64,000 nt of DNA from an uncultured Chitinophaga sp. (GTDB lineage: Bacteria > Bacteroidota > Bacteroidia > Cytophagales > Cyclobacteriaceae), in NCBI GenBank assembly GCA_902168205.1, contig CABHOK010000002.1:1-64000 (forward strand), written 5' to 3'. Position numbers and translations under genes: made by a program. A model generated the notes under the pieces. It ran no database searches, had not been told where the DNA came from, and saw only the letters and a program-made list of their open reading frames with translations. The number at the start of each line of letters is the position of its first letter. Position 1 is the stretch's first letter. Positions 33,444 through 42,553 of this stretch are shown here, one piece after another.

Positions 33444-34568
33444 ATGGATCGCTCAGCAGATATTGCTATTGTAGGTGGAGGCATCGTAGGACTCGCGCAT
33501 GCCTATATGGCACTTCGTAAAGGCTATAAGGTTGTTTTATTTGAACGGGAACAATTTGCTGTGGGCGCTTCGGTTCGGAACTTCGGACTGGTGTGGCCGA
33601 TCGGACAGCAGCCCGGTGTTGGTCTGGACCGTGCGTTGCGGGCGCGTCAGCACTGGCACGAAGTAGCGGCACAAGCCGGGTTCTGGATAAAGTCTAATGG
33701 ATCATTACACCTCGCTTACCATGAGGATGAATGGAGTGTGTTGCAAGAGTTCATGGAACTTTACAAAGACACAGGCTATCAATGTCGTTTGCTGAATGCA
33801 TCGGAGGTGGTGGACAAATCTCCGGTAGTTCGTAAAGACAACCTATATGGCGGCTTGTGGAGTGAGACCGAGGGAACAGTATATGCACGCGAAGCCATTC
33901 GAAGAATACCGTTGTGGCTGCAGGAGAAATACGGGTTGATACTGCGCTTCGGACATGTAGTAACGGAAGTTGATGTGCCGCATATAAAGACCGCGCGTGA
34001 AAGCTGGCGTGCCGAAAAAGTATTGATATGCAGTGGTGCTGATTTTGAGACACTATATCCGGCTATATATGATCAACACCCGCTGTCCAAGTGTAAGCTG
34101 CAAATGATGAAGGCCGTAACGGAAAAGCCTGTGAGCATAGGCCCTACGTTGTGTGCCGGTCTCACGCTACGCCATTACGCTGCCTTTGGAAAATGCCCGT
34201 CACTGAAAAAACTCGATGCCCGTTACGATCAGCAATCCGAAGAATTTAAAAAGCATGGTATACATGTATTACTGGCCCAGAACGAAGCCGGTGAACTGAT
34301 TATAGGAGACTCGCATCATTACAGCAAAACCGTAGAACCTTTCGACTCCGAACATGTCAATGATGTTATCATCAATTATCTGAATTCCTTTACCAACCTC
34401 GGCAACTTAAAAATTACCGAACGCTGGCACGGTATATATCCCAAGTTACAAGGAAATATCAGTCTCGTAGTAGAGCCCGAACCCAACGTAACCATCATCA
34501 ACGGCCTCGGAGGCGCAGGCATGTCGTTGAGCTTTGGCCTCGCGGAGGAAATTATTGAAAGATTGTGA
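33444..34568 (+). CDS. FAD-dependent oxidoreductase, TIGR03364 type (aminophosphonate oxidase)
   Basis: 374 aa. The dinucleotide fold IAIVGGGIVGLAHAYMALRK (about 7-26) opens a DAO-type flavoprotein, and SVRNFGLVWPIGQQPG (about 44-59) is characteristic of the subclass associated with phosphonatase-like hydrolases. NGLGGAGMSLSFGLAEEI (about 352-369) closes the FAD site. The expected reaction is oxidative deamination of an aminophosphonate, such as 2-aminoethylphosphonate, its N-methyl form or a hydroxy form, to the aldehyde that the HAD enzyme at 27424 would hydrolyse. It sits beside a PHP gene and before the XRE regulator. The exact substrate is not readable. Its last codons (ERL) and stop fall in a family B repeat. 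Confidence 0.82.
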   Translation: MDRSADIAIVGGGIVGLAHAYMALRKGYKVVLFEREQFAVGASVRNFGLVWPIGQQPGVGLDRALRARQHWHEVAAQAGFWIKSNGSLHLAYHEDEWSVLQEFMELYKDTGYQCRLLNASEVVDKSPVVRKDNLYGGLWSETEGTVYAREAIRRIPLWLQEKYGLILRFGHVVTEVDVPHIKTARESWRAEKVLICSGADFETLYPAIYDQHPLSKCKLQMMKAVTEKPVSIGPTLCAGLTLRHYAAFGKCPSLKKLDARYDQQSEEFKKHGIHVLLAQNEAGELIIGDSHHYSKTVEPFDSEHVNDVIINYLNSFTNLGNLKITERWHGIYPKLQGNISLVVEPEPNVTIINGLGGAGMSLSFGLAEEIIERL

Positions 34569-34706
34569 AAATTTAAAAATTGGAAGATTCAAAGATTGGA
34601 AGATTGAAAATTGGATTGTCTTTAATAAATTTTTCAATCTTACAATTTTCTAATCTTCTAATTCCCCTAATCTTCCAATCTTCCAATTTTACAATCTTAC
34701 AATTTC
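34566..34706. repeat. Dispersed repeat family B, copy 2 (between convergent genes)
   Basis: The gap is nearly all GATTGGAAGATT-type words: ATTGGAAGATTCAAAGATTG at 34579 and GGAAGATTGAAAATTGG, then their inverted forms CTAATCTTCCAATCTTCCAA (34667-34686). The two halves could pair as a long stem between the oxidase and the XRE gene. Both stop codons lie within these words (AGATTGTGAAAATT, and AATTGTAAGATTG on the minus strand). Confidence 0.65.
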
Positions 34707-35275
34707 GAAGAGATGAAGTATAGCACGAGCATCACTACCTTCTTCTTCGAGCGGTTTATGGGGAGGTGGGGTACGGTTGCATCGAAATATATAGAGTCAC
34801 CTTCTTCAAGTATAATTACTTCGTTGTTGATGTGATATTCACAGTTTCCGCTGATGATATATTTGAACTCGTAGCCATCGGTGGTGGTAGGTTTGCCGGT
34901 AGCGCCTGGTTCAAGCGTCAGCAGTACCGATTCCATCGTGCAGTTCGTAACGTTTTGTGACAGTATAAATTGGTAATTGAATCCGTGGCGGCCTTCACGT
35001 TCCATCGGTGTATAGGCATCTTTCTTTACCAGCAGGTAATCTTTACCGTTGCTCAATACCATGTCCTGAAAGAATTCTTTCAACGAGATGTCAAGCGATT
35101 GAATGATACTGACAAATACCGGGAGCGAAGGAACGGTACGCGAGTTTTCTACTTTGGACAGCAGTCCTTTACTTACATTGGAGCGTGTGGCGAGTTGTTG
35201 TATGGTGAGATTCTTTTCGAGTCGTGTGGCTCGTATTTTTTGTGCTATGCGCGATACAACTTCATTGTCGATCAT
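34697..35275 (-). CDS. XRE-cupin transcriptional regulator
   Basis: 192 aa. The N-terminal HTH_3 domain (about 10-64; RLEKNLTIQQLATRSNVSKG, then LLSKVENSRTVPSLPVFVSI) is joined to a C-terminal cupin (about 110-185; LTLEPGATGKPTTTDGYEFK, DGYEFKYIISGNCEYHINNE). Such MerR-free XRE-cupin proteins control amino-acid, polyamine or phosphonate metabolism and sense small ligands with the cupin. It is divergent from susC with 336 bp between them and convergent with the FAD oxidase. A TGTTTAC/GTAAACA palindrome lies directly upstream of its own start, so it is likely autoregulated and may control the oxidase and susCD. Confidence 0.9.
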   Translation of the reverse strand: MIDNEVVSRIAQKIRATRLEKNLTIQQLATRSNVSKGLLSKVENSRTVPSLPVFVSIIQSLDISLKEFFQDMVLSNGKDYLLVKKDAYTPMEREGRHGFNYQFILSQNVTNCTMESVLLTLEPGATGKPTTTDGYEFKYIISGNCEYHINNEVIILEEGDSIYFDATVPHLPINRSKKKVVMLVLYFISSKL

Positions 35276-35611
35276 ACCAGGGAATGTTTACTGATTGTAA
35301 ACATATAAAATATCCCATCGTTGTTGAACCGTGCGAAAATCGCTGTTGGCATTTATTAAATCAATGTTACCTACCGAAACGGTTGTCACAGGTATATTTC
35401 GGGGTTTCGTATTTGTAAATCCTGATTTCGTTAATAGAAGTTTCATTTCTTGTCAGAAAGTTTAATTCATACGTAACGTTTGTCTAAACGCTACTTTAAT
35501 CAGAATACTCACCTTTGATGCAGAATTTTAAGTGCATGCTATACCTATAGTGTATATACCTATATATAGGCCGTGCACCTGTGGATTAACAACCCCTAAC
35601 CCTTTAAACGT
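35276..35611. promoter_or_regulatory. Divergent XRE/susC regulatory region
   Basis: This 336-bp gap holds ATGTTTAC (35284-35291) and GTAAACAT (35297-35304), a likely XRE operator. Next to susC there is CGTTT-GTCT-AAACG (35477-35490) and the block ACCTTTGATGCAGAA (35511-35525), identical to the oxidase promoter. A single TACGTAA is at 35470, probably chance. The 35530-35575 stretch is a run of TATACCTATAG-like words with no clear meaning. The middle part (35310-35460) shows nothing else. Confidence 0.55.
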
Positions 35612-38600
35612 ATGAATCAAACTCTACTGAAGAATTCAAATTCTTTAGGAACAGCACTGAGCCGCGCATCGCTTATACTGGCCGCGTGGCTTTTTGCTTT
35701 AGGTGCGTATGCACAGACAACCGTTTCCGGTCGCATTACCTCCGGTGAAGACTCTTCACCGCTGCCCGGAGTGAACATCCTGGTAAAAGGAACATCCATC
35801 GGAACGATATCCGATGTTGAAGGCCGGTATAGTATAAATGCGCCTTCGACTGATGCTACCCTTGTATTTTCTTTTGTAGGCTATATCTCGCAGGAAGTTC
35901 CGCTTGCCGGAAGAACTTCTGTAGATATAGTATTGGCAACCGATGCCACCCAACTTTCTGAAGTAGTGGTTACTGCGTTGGGTATTGAAAAAGACAAAGC
36001 TAAAGTTGGTTACGCCGTTCAGGATGTAAAAGGTTCAGACCTGGTAAAGGCAAGAGAACCCAACCCGGTTAACTCCCTGGTAGGAAAAGTGGCCGGTTTA
36101 ACAGTTGCTCCGTCTGCAGAAATACTGGGCGCTCCGCAATTATACCTGCGCGGTAAGAAGCCTTTGTTTGTTGTTGATGGTGTACCGATCCAGTCGGATA
36201 CCTGGAACATCAGTGCCGATGATATTGAAAGCTATACGGTATTAAAAGGACCAGCAGCCTCTGCGTTGTACGGTTCACGCGGTATGTATGGTGCTATTCA
36301 AATTACCACGAAACGCGGTTCAAAAGACAAGCGTGGTTTTTCGGTAGAGTTCAATTCTTCTACCATGGTGGAGAATGGTTTTCTTACTATACCGAAAGTA
36401 CAAAGCGAGTATGGTCCTGGCGATCACGGTAAATATGCGTTTGGCAATGGTAAAGGCGGAGGAAAGAATGACTCTGACTATGATATCTGGGGACCTAAAT
36501 TTGAAGGACAGCTGATCCCTCAATACGATGGCGAATATACTCCGGGTACGGAATATACTACTACGTTTGCCGATGGTACAACCTATACCGGTAATATAAG
36601 ACCTACACAGTGGGTAGCGCGCGGTAAAGATAACCTGCAACGCTTTCTGCAAACCGGAGTTGTGGCAACCAACAACCTGGCGGTATCAACTTCCGGAGAG
36701 AATCACGATCTTCGTTTTTCTTACTCGCACAACTATCAGCGCGGACTCGTGCCGAACACGGATCTCAATGCCGATAACTTTAATATAGCGGCCGGAGTAA
36801 ATCTCTCTCCGAAAATCAAATTCGAATCCAACATCAACTACAACCGTCAGTACACCGAAAATATACCCGATGTGAACTACGGTCCGAACAGTATGATCTA
36901 TAACATTATTCTGTGGGGCGGTGCTGATTGGGATGTTGACGACATGAAGCAAATATGGCAACCTGGTAAAGAAGGTATCCAGCAGGTATATGCAGAATAT
37001 ACCCGCTATAACAACCCGTGGTTTCTGGCGAAGTACTGGTTAAGAGGACACTACAAGACCGATGTATATGGCTATATGTCATTGAAAGCTGAAATCGCTC
37101 CCGGACTTGAAGTAATGGGACGCACGCAGATCAATACGTATGATCTTCTGCGCACAGAGAAATTCCCATACTCGGCAACTGTATACGGACGCGAACAGGC
37201 AAAAGGTGATTACCGCGAAGACAAGCGTCAGCTCTTCGAGAATAACACTGATATCATGCTGACGTTCGACAAGAACATCACGCCTGATTTTACACTCAAG
37301 GCTTCACTCGGTGGTAACCTGCGTACGTTTACTTACCGTTCAAGCTATACCACAACGGACTACCTGAGCGTTCCCGGTCTTTACAACTTTACAAACTCAC
37401 TGAACCCGATCCGTGCGTATAACTTCAATTCTACCATGCAGGTGGGTAGCGGTTATGGCTATATCGATCTTGACTATCAAAACTTCCTGGCATTGTCCCT
37501 AACAGGTCGTATGGATAAACAGTCTACTTTGCCAAAAGGAAACAATTCGTTCTTCTATCCATCGGCTTCGTTGAGTGCTATACTTTCGGAAAAAATTTCT
37601 TTACCGGAGGTTATATCATTCCTGAAAGTAAGAGGATCGTATGCCCGCGTGGGTGGTGCCCTTACAACGTCTACCATTGCTCCGTCCTATATATACTCAG
37701 GCGATGGACAGAGTCCGTTGGGATACGGTGCTGAATACTATACTCCTTACGATGGACCAAGCTTCGTAAATACAGAAGCATATCGTGGCGGTAAACTATT
37801 CAATAATATACCAGGGGCATACTATAGCGATCGTCTGTCGAATGAAAACCTGGAACCATCATTCAGTTCTACATGGGAAACCGGATTGGACATCAAGTTT
37901 TTACAGAACCGTTTAGGATTTGACGTAGCCTACTTCCAGAGTCTGGATGGTCCGGGTATATTTAACAAGCAGATATCTGAAACCAGTGGTTATACAACCA
38001 TCGTGTCTAATGGTATAAAAACACTTCGCAAAGGTTGGGAAGTTACCATCAGCGGTACGCCTATACAAACCAACGAAGGTTTCACCTGGAATGTATTGGT
38101 GAACGGATCAACCTATAAAGAGTACCTGAATGAAATTGCTCCGGGCATCGATCGTATTGAAGCGAGCTTCTTCAATGGAAGTATAAATGGTAACAACAGC
38201 TTTATATACAAGGGAGATCGCATCGATAAATACTATGGTGAAGTGTTTCTGAAAGATCAACAGGGAAATCTGATCAACGATGATAGCGGAAGACCGATTG
38301 CCAATCCTATACCACAATATCTCGGTAATCTTAATCCTGATCTGGTGTGGGGTATCAACAACAAGTTCAGCTATAAAAATATCAGCTTCAGCTTCCAGTT
38401 TGACGGACGCATCGGTGGTAAGATTGTTGACTACGTACAACGTCAGACGTATCGCGGTGGTCGCCACATCAATACAACTGAAGGTGCTATGGGCGAAGCC
38501 CGCTACCAGGATTACCTGGGTAACAAATCGTGGGTTGGTCCTGGCGTAAGTGTAGCGGGTGGAAACATCCAGACCGATGATAACGGTAACATCATTAACT

Positions 38601-38929
38601 ACGATGAGTTACAATTTACACCGAATACAACGGCTACATTTTTACAAGACTGGATCAGTCGCTATTACTCAAAAGAAGAAGCTAACCTCGTGAGCCGTTC
38701 GTATGCCAAGCTGCGAGAAGTAGTAGTAACCTATAATTTCCCTTCTGCTATGTTGGAGCGTACGTTTATCCGCAATGCATCGGTATCACTGATAGCACGT
38801 AACCTGCTATACTTTGCAGAACGTAAAGATCTTGATATCGATCAGTACGGTAACAACCTGTCGGGGTATTCCACCTTGCAGACACCTACTACAAGACGTT
38901 ACGGTATAAACATCAACATCACTTTCTAA
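35612..38929 (+). CDS. SusC/RagA-type TonB-linked outer-membrane transporter
   Basis: 1105 aa, the normal length of SusC proteins. A signal peptide ends around residue 35, followed by a carboxypeptidase-like regulatory domain (TTVSGRITSGEDSSPLPGVN, about 36-115), a SusC-type plug (LSEVVVTALGIEKDKAKVGY, then LKGPAASALYGSRGMYGAIQ at about 210-230) and a barrel ending in RRYGININITF. SusC proteins form the barrel of an outer-membrane pair with SusD and take up oligomers such as glycans or peptides. susD starts 10 bp after it. The neighbouring phosphonate enzymes suggest an aminophosphonate-bearing molecule as cargo, but carbohydrate specificity cannot be excluded. Confidence 0.93.
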   Translation: MNQTLLKNSNSLGTALSRASLILAAWLFALGAYAQTTVSGRITSGEDSSPLPGVNILVKGTSIGTISDVEGRYSINAPSTDATLVFSFVGYISQEVPLAGRTSVDIVLATDATQLSEVVVTALGIEKDKAKVGYAVQDVKGSDLVKAREPNPVNSLVGKVAGLTVAPSAEILGAPQLYLRGKKPLFVVDGVPIQSDTWNISADDIESYTVLKGPAASALYGSRGMYGAIQITTKRGSKDKRGFSVEFNSSTMVENGFLTIPKVQSEYGPGDHGKYAFGNGKGGGKNDSDYDIWGPKFEGQLIPQYDGEYTPGTEYTTTFADGTTYTGNIRPTQWVARGKDNLQRFLQTGVVATNNLAVSTSGENHDLRFSYSHNYQRGLVPNTDLNADNFNIAAGVNLSPKIKFESNINYNRQYTENIPDVNYGPNSMIYNIILWGGADWDVDDMKQIWQPGKEGIQQVYAEYTRYNNPWFLAKYWLRGHYKTDVYGYMSLKAEIAPGLEVMGRTQINTYDLLRTEKFPYSATVYGREQAKGDYREDKRQLFENNTDIMLTFDKNITPDFTLKASLGGNLRTFTYRSSYTTTDYLSVPGLYNFTNSLNPIRAYNFNSTMQVGSGYGYIDLDYQNFLALSLTGRMDKQSTLPKGNNSFFYPSASLSAILSEKISLPEVISFLKVRGSYARVGGALTTSTIAPSYIYSGDGQSPLGYGAEYYTPYDGPSFVNTEAYRGGKLFNNIPGAYYSDRLSNENLEPSFSSTWETGLDIKFLQNRLGFDVAYFQSLDGPGIFNKQISETSGYTTIVSNGIKTLRKGWEVTISGTPIQTNEGFTWNVLVNGSTYKEYLNEIAPGIDRIEASFFNGSINGNNSFIYKGDRIDKYYGEVFLKDQQGNLINDDSGRPIANPIPQYLGNLNPDLVWGINNKFSYKNISFSFQFDGRIGGKIVDYVQRQTYRGGRHINTTEGAMGEARYQDYLGNKSWVGPGVSVAGGNIQTDDNGNIINYDELQFTPNTTATFLQDWISRYYSKEEANLVSRSYAKLREVVVTYNFPSAMLERTFIRNASVSLIARNLLYFAERKDLDIDQYGNNLSGYSTLQTPTTRRYGININITF

Positions 38930-38939
38930 TTCACGCATC

Positions 38940-40511
38940 ATGAAAAATATACGATACTTACTGGCACTTGCCTTCCTGGTGATATTTACCCGATGCCAGG
39001 ATTTTGATGAGATCGAAAAGAATCCGAACCAGACTATTACGGCACCTCCGTCATTGATATTAACCGGTATACAAAACGATATGCTGGAAGATCCGTGGTC
39101 ACTTGAACACCGCTGGAATCAATACTGGTGCTGCAATTATAATTACTATGGTAATAATGAGTATAGCTGGACCAATGCTACGCTGAAGTTTCAGACATTG
39201 AAAAATGTTTTGAAGATGGAAGAGGAAGCTCTGAATACAGGCGCGAAAGCACTCAACCCATATTCAGCGCTTGGTAAATTTTTCCGTGCCTACTTCTATG
39301 TACGCATGACGCAGCAGGTAGGCGATCTGCCGCTGGAAGAAGCGTTGCAGGGATTGGAGAATACAACTCCTGCTTATGCTACACAGAAAGATATATACCT
39401 GAAAGCACTGGAATGGCTGGAAGGAGCCAACAATGACCTGGCTTCATTGATCGCAGCAGGTACTCCGGCACCAACGTCTCCCCTGGGAGATATATTCGCC
39501 GGAGATATATACCTCGGTAACAGTCTGCAGGCGTGGCAGAAAATTGTAAATGCATTTACGCTGCGTGTGCTGATCAGCCTGAGCAAGAAAGAAAGCGATG
39601 CTGATCTGAATATCAAAAACCGTTTCAATGCTATTGTCTCAAACCCGGCCAAGTATCCGTTGCTGGCGAGTGCAGCTGATAATTTGCAGATATACTATAA
39701 CGGTTCAACCAGTTTATACCCAACCAACCCGGGCAGCCGTGGTCTTGATAAAGGCCGTTATAATATGGCTGAGATGTATGTAAAAACGTTGACAGACCTG
39801 GAAGATCCGCGCGTGTTTGTAACGTGTAATCCTGCGGAAGCAAAATTAAAAGCAGGTATAGCGTTTGACAGTTTTGATGCGTATGTAGGAGCAAGCTCAG
39901 CAGAAAGTCTTGACGACATGTCATCAAAAGCGGGTAAAGGTGAATACTCGTATGCCAACCAGTTACGTTACTACGGTACGTATGCTGGTCCTGAACCTGC
40001 GCTGATGTTAGGATATGCTGAGCAGAACTTTGCGATAGCAGAAGCGATCAACCGCGGATGGATCACCGGTGATGCAGCAACGTATTATAACAACGGGATC
40101 ATCGCTTCCATGGAAGTATATGGTATAAAGGACGGATCATCCCTGAAGGTAACAACCGCGGATGATGTTGTGTTGGGTGAAGTTATACCATCGGTTACTG
40201 ACTACCTGGATAACGCTGCAGTAAAGTATGCCGGTAACAATGCAACCGGACTTACGCAGATACTCACACAAAAGTATCTTGCCTTCTTCCAGAACTCTGG
40301 ACTGGAAGCATACTATAACCAGCGCAGAACCGGTATACCTGCCTTCGCAGAAGGGACGGGTACTGGTAACAACGGTGTAATTCCGAAACGCTGGTTATAC
40401 CCAAGCTCGGAAGAGACAACCAACTCCGAGAATCTGGACAAAGCTATACAAAGTCAGTTCGGAGCGATGGGTGATAGCAAGAATGCGGAGATCTATATAA
40501 TTAAGGATTGA
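38940..40511 (+). CDS. SusD/RagB-family surface lipoprotein
   Basis: 523 aa. The signal peptide ends in a lipobox (VIFTRC, Cys19), so it is anchored to the outer membrane. The N-terminal TPR-like helices (WSLEHRWNQYWCCNYNYYGN, then LGKFFRAYFYVRMTQQVGDL at about 112-131) and the late RRTGIPAFAEG segment fit the SusD-like_2 type, which usually works with amino-acid or small ligand receptors as well as glycans. It starts 10 bp after susC, so the two form one unit. Its last codons and TGA stop merge into a family B repeat. A terminator-like hairpin at 40561-40585 follows. Confidence 0.92.
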   Translation: MKNIRYLLALAFLVIFTRCQDFDEIEKNPNQTITAPPSLILTGIQNDMLEDPWSLEHRWNQYWCCNYNYYGNNEYSWTNATLKFQTLKNVLKMEEEALNTGAKALNPYSALGKFFRAYFYVRMTQQVGDLPLEEALQGLENTTPAYATQKDIYLKALEWLEGANNDLASLIAAGTPAPTSPLGDIFAGDIYLGNSLQAWQKIVNAFTLRVLISLSKKESDADLNIKNRFNAIVSNPAKYPLLASAADNLQIYYNGSTSLYPTNPGSRGLDKGRYNMAEMYVKTLTDLEDPRVFVTCNPAEAKLKAGIAFDSFDAYVGASSAESLDDMSSKAGKGEYSYANQLRYYGTYAGPEPALMLGYAEQNFAIAEAINRGWITGDAATYYNNGIIASMEVYGIKDGSSLKVTTADDVVLGEVIPSVTDYLDNAAVKYAGNNATGLTQILTQKYLAFFQNSGLEAYYNQRRTGIPAFAEGTGTGNNGVIPKRWLYPSSEETTNSENLDKAIQSQFGAMGDSKNAEIYIIKD

Positions 40512-40536
40512 AAGATTAGAAGATTGAAGTATTAAA
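40505..40536. repeat. Dispersed repeat family B, copy 3 (3' end of susD)
   Basis: GGATTGAAAGATTAGAAGAT followed by TGAAGTATTAAAG. The susD stop (TGA in GGATTGAAAG) lies inside it, giving the C-terminal IIKD. Confidence 0.55.
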
Positions 40537-40560
40537 GATAAAAGCTTAAGCTTTAGAATT

Positions 40561-40592
40561 CAGCCCGGGTAAATACTCGGGTTGTTTTCTTT
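40561..40592 (+). terminator. susCD terminator
   Basis: CAGCCCGGGTA (40561-40571) pairs, with G-U wobbles, with TACTCGGGTTG (40574-40584), and a T-rich tract (TTTTCTTT) follows. This matches a Rho-independent terminator 50 bp after the susD stop, so the hydrolase gene at 40734 probably has its own promoter. Confidence 0.75.
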
Positions 40593-40733
40593 ATAACAAA
40601 TCACATTTTTTTTAAGGTCAGCACTTGCCGGATTAAAGAAATTATAACCTGCATCATACTTGCGTCATTATTCTATAACAGTAGTATAAATCTATACTCA
40701 TCATGAGGTAATACTGTTGTTGCATCTTCGTGC

Positions 40734-41858
40734 ATGTTTAAAAGGTTTTTGCAGTGTTGTCTGGTTGGTTGTTGTTCCTGCGTGTTTGCGCAGGAACGCC
40801 AGACAGAAAACCTGGTACTCGTAACCCTTGATGGTTTCCGTTGGATTGAATTGTTTGAAGGTGCAGACTCTGCTTTAATATATAGTAAAGATTTTGTGCA
40901 CGATAGGAATGTTGTGAGTCAGTTTTGGGATGCATCTCCCGTTGTGCGAAGAGAGAAACTCTTGCCATTTTTCTGGAAGGTGATTGGCGTTGAAGGACAG
41001 TTATACGGCAACCGTAATTTTGGTAATCGTGTAAATTGTGCCAACCCGTATTGGTTCTCGTACCCCGGCTATAGCGAAATGCTCGTGGGCTTTGTTGACA
41101 AACGCATCAAATCCAACAACAAAATCGCGAATCCAAACTATACCGTGCTGAACTATATATATGATCAGCCGGCTTTCACCAACCGCGTTGCCGTATTTTC
41201 TACGTGGGATGTTATCCCGGCCGTTGTGCGCGAGCAATCTTCCGGTATATATACCAATGGAGGTGAGGAAAGCGCAAGCGGTGCGATGTTGTCTGAACAG
41301 GAAAAACTCCTTAACGATTTACAACGCGTTGTAAAAAATCCATATGGCGCGCGGTACGATGCTTTTACTTTTCAGTATGGCGTTGAGTATTTGAAGCGGG
41401 CTCGTCCGCGGGTACTTTTCATCAGTCTCGATGAAACCGATGAACACGGACATGGCGGCCGATATGATGAATATCTGAAAGCAGCACATCGCACCGATGA
41501 CATGATTGGTAGACTATGGAACTGGATCCAGTCAGACGAACAGTATAAGAATAAAACAACGTTACTCATCACTACCGACCACGGTCGTGGATATGCCGGT
41601 AAAAAAGGTTGGAAAGGTCATGGAAGGCTAATTGCCGGGTCGAGTCAGATGTGGTTTGCTGTGATTGGTCCGGATACACCTGCACTCGGTGAAATGAAAA
41701 ACGAAGGACAGTATTTTCAAAAACAAATTGCCAAAACAGCAGGAGCTTTCCTCGGATTGCATTATGAAAATGTAGAGCCGGTAGGAGAGGTTGTGGAGAG
41801 TATGTTTATTCCCGAACTGCTCTCCGATAATCATGCCACCATACGCAGTAAAAAATAA
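40734..41858 (+). CDS. Secreted alkaline-phosphatase-superfamily hydrolase
   Basis: 374 aa with a signal peptide rich in Cys (MFKRFLQCCLVGCCSCVFAQ). The metal site begins LVTLDGFRWIEL (about 29-40), the candidate nucleophile is a Ser in NPYWFSYPGYSEML (about 102-115), and later ligands lie in SLDETDEHGHGG and TTDHGRG. The family covers type I phosphodiesterases, phosphatases, sulfatases and phosphonoacetate hydrolase. Placement after the SusCD pair suggests it cuts phosphate or phosphonate from lipids or glycans outside the inner membrane before uptake. It could also be an ordinary nucleotide pyrophosphatase. A terminator follows it. Confidence 0.83.
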   Translation: MFKRFLQCCLVGCCSCVFAQERQTENLVLVTLDGFRWIELFEGADSALIYSKDFVHDRNVVSQFWDASPVVRREKLLPFFWKVIGVEGQLYGNRNFGNRVNCANPYWFSYPGYSEMLVGFVDKRIKSNNKIANPNYTVLNYIYDQPAFTNRVAVFSTWDVIPAVVREQSSGIYTNGGEESASGAMLSEQEKLLNDLQRVVKNPYGARYDAFTFQYGVEYLKRARPRVLFISLDETDEHGHGGRYDEYLKAAHRTDDMIGRLWNWIQSDEQYKNKTTLLITTDHGRGYAGKKGWKGHGRLIAGSSQMWFAVIGPDTPALGEMKNEGQYFQKQIAKTAGAFLGLHYENVEPVGEVVESMFIPELLSDNHATIRSKK

Positions 41859-41881
41859 AGCAGGATTGTAGGCCCTGCTTT
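41857..41881. terminator. Terminator between convergent genes
   Basis: AAAGCAGG (41857-41864) and CCTGCTTT (41874-41881) pair around a 9-base loop, with AT-rich flanks (ATAAAG..., ...TTTATATA). It can stop transcription from both sides, between the secreted hydrolase and the exported protein at 41903. Confidence 0.7.
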
Positions 41882-41902
41882 ATATATAGATTGTACTATG
41901 GT

Positions 41903-42532
41903 TTAGAAAGGACTCTTCTCAAGTTTGGCATCAGCCGGTATCGTAAATAATTTAGCGTCCAGTGTCATTGGCTTTACTTCTGTTGCTACACTTTCGAGTG
42001 AGAATTGAGGTGTCTCAATGGTCATCTTCAAAGGCAGCGCCTGTGTACGCGAAATATATTCGTAGAAGTTCTGATACTTGAAGTTGGTGAACAACTTCGC
42101 ATCCGCTTTCAGCTTCGAGCTATAATAATACTTCTGCACACCTGATTTACAGGTGAGAGTTATTTCATCGCAGGTATAGCCCAATATTTCCGTTGCTGCT
42201 TTTTTGATATCGGCTTTAATAACGGCATCCGGATTAGAAGCGGCATCAATCCAGTATATCGACTCAGAGCTCGCTAATTTATTATAGAGCTTGTTGTCTT
42301 TGTTAACATATATCTGCCATTGGAAGTAACTACCGCTGGTAGCGATCTTATAATTTCCACTTTTTACAAAGTAATCCTGTTTGCCTCCCATCATGGCCGT
42401 GAGTTGCTCATCGGTTACATTGGGTAGTTTGCTTTTGTACTTGTTTTCGTAAATGATTTTTCCCTCAAACGGCTGCGCCACAGCAGCAGCTTGTAAAAAC
42501 AGAAAGCCGATGATAAAAAATAGTTGCCTCAT
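41903..42532 (-). CDS. Exported protein, DUF4412/LolA-like fold suspected
   Basis: 209 aa. A signal peptide (MRQLFFIIGFLFLQAAAVAQ) leads into PFEGKIIYENKYKSKL and later AATEILGYTCDEITLTCKSG, a beta-rich order seen in DUF4412 and related periplasmic lipid- or protein-binding proteins of Bacteroidota. The GYTC segment is the most conserved feature of this group. I cannot name a ligand. It lies 21 bp downstream of the cyclase gene on the same strand, so the two are probably co-transcribed. Confidence 0.72.
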   Translation of the reverse strand: MRQLFFIIGFLFLQAAAVAQPFEGKIIYENKYKSKLPNVTDEQLTAMMGGKQDYFVKSGNYKIATSGSYFQWQIYVNKDNKLYNKLASSESIYWIDAASNPDAVIKADIKKAATEILGYTCDEITLTCKSGVQKYYYSSKLKADAKLFTNFKYQNFYEYISRTQALPLKMTIETPQFSLESVATEVKPMTLDAKLFTIPADAKLEKSPF

Positions 42533-42553
42533 GTATATATAGATTAAAAATGG

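Noticed and set aside
35470-35476. Single TACGTAA before susC considered as part of the nitrate regulon
   Set aside because: It is one isolated heptamer without a partner at 10-13 bp; a similar lone site at 62725 lies before a terminator, so both are likely chance.
40734-41858. Secreted hydrolase considered as phosphonoacetate hydrolase PhnA
   Set aside because: It belongs to the same superfamily, but no PhnA-specific motif is visible and it carries a signal peptide; the broader call is safer.
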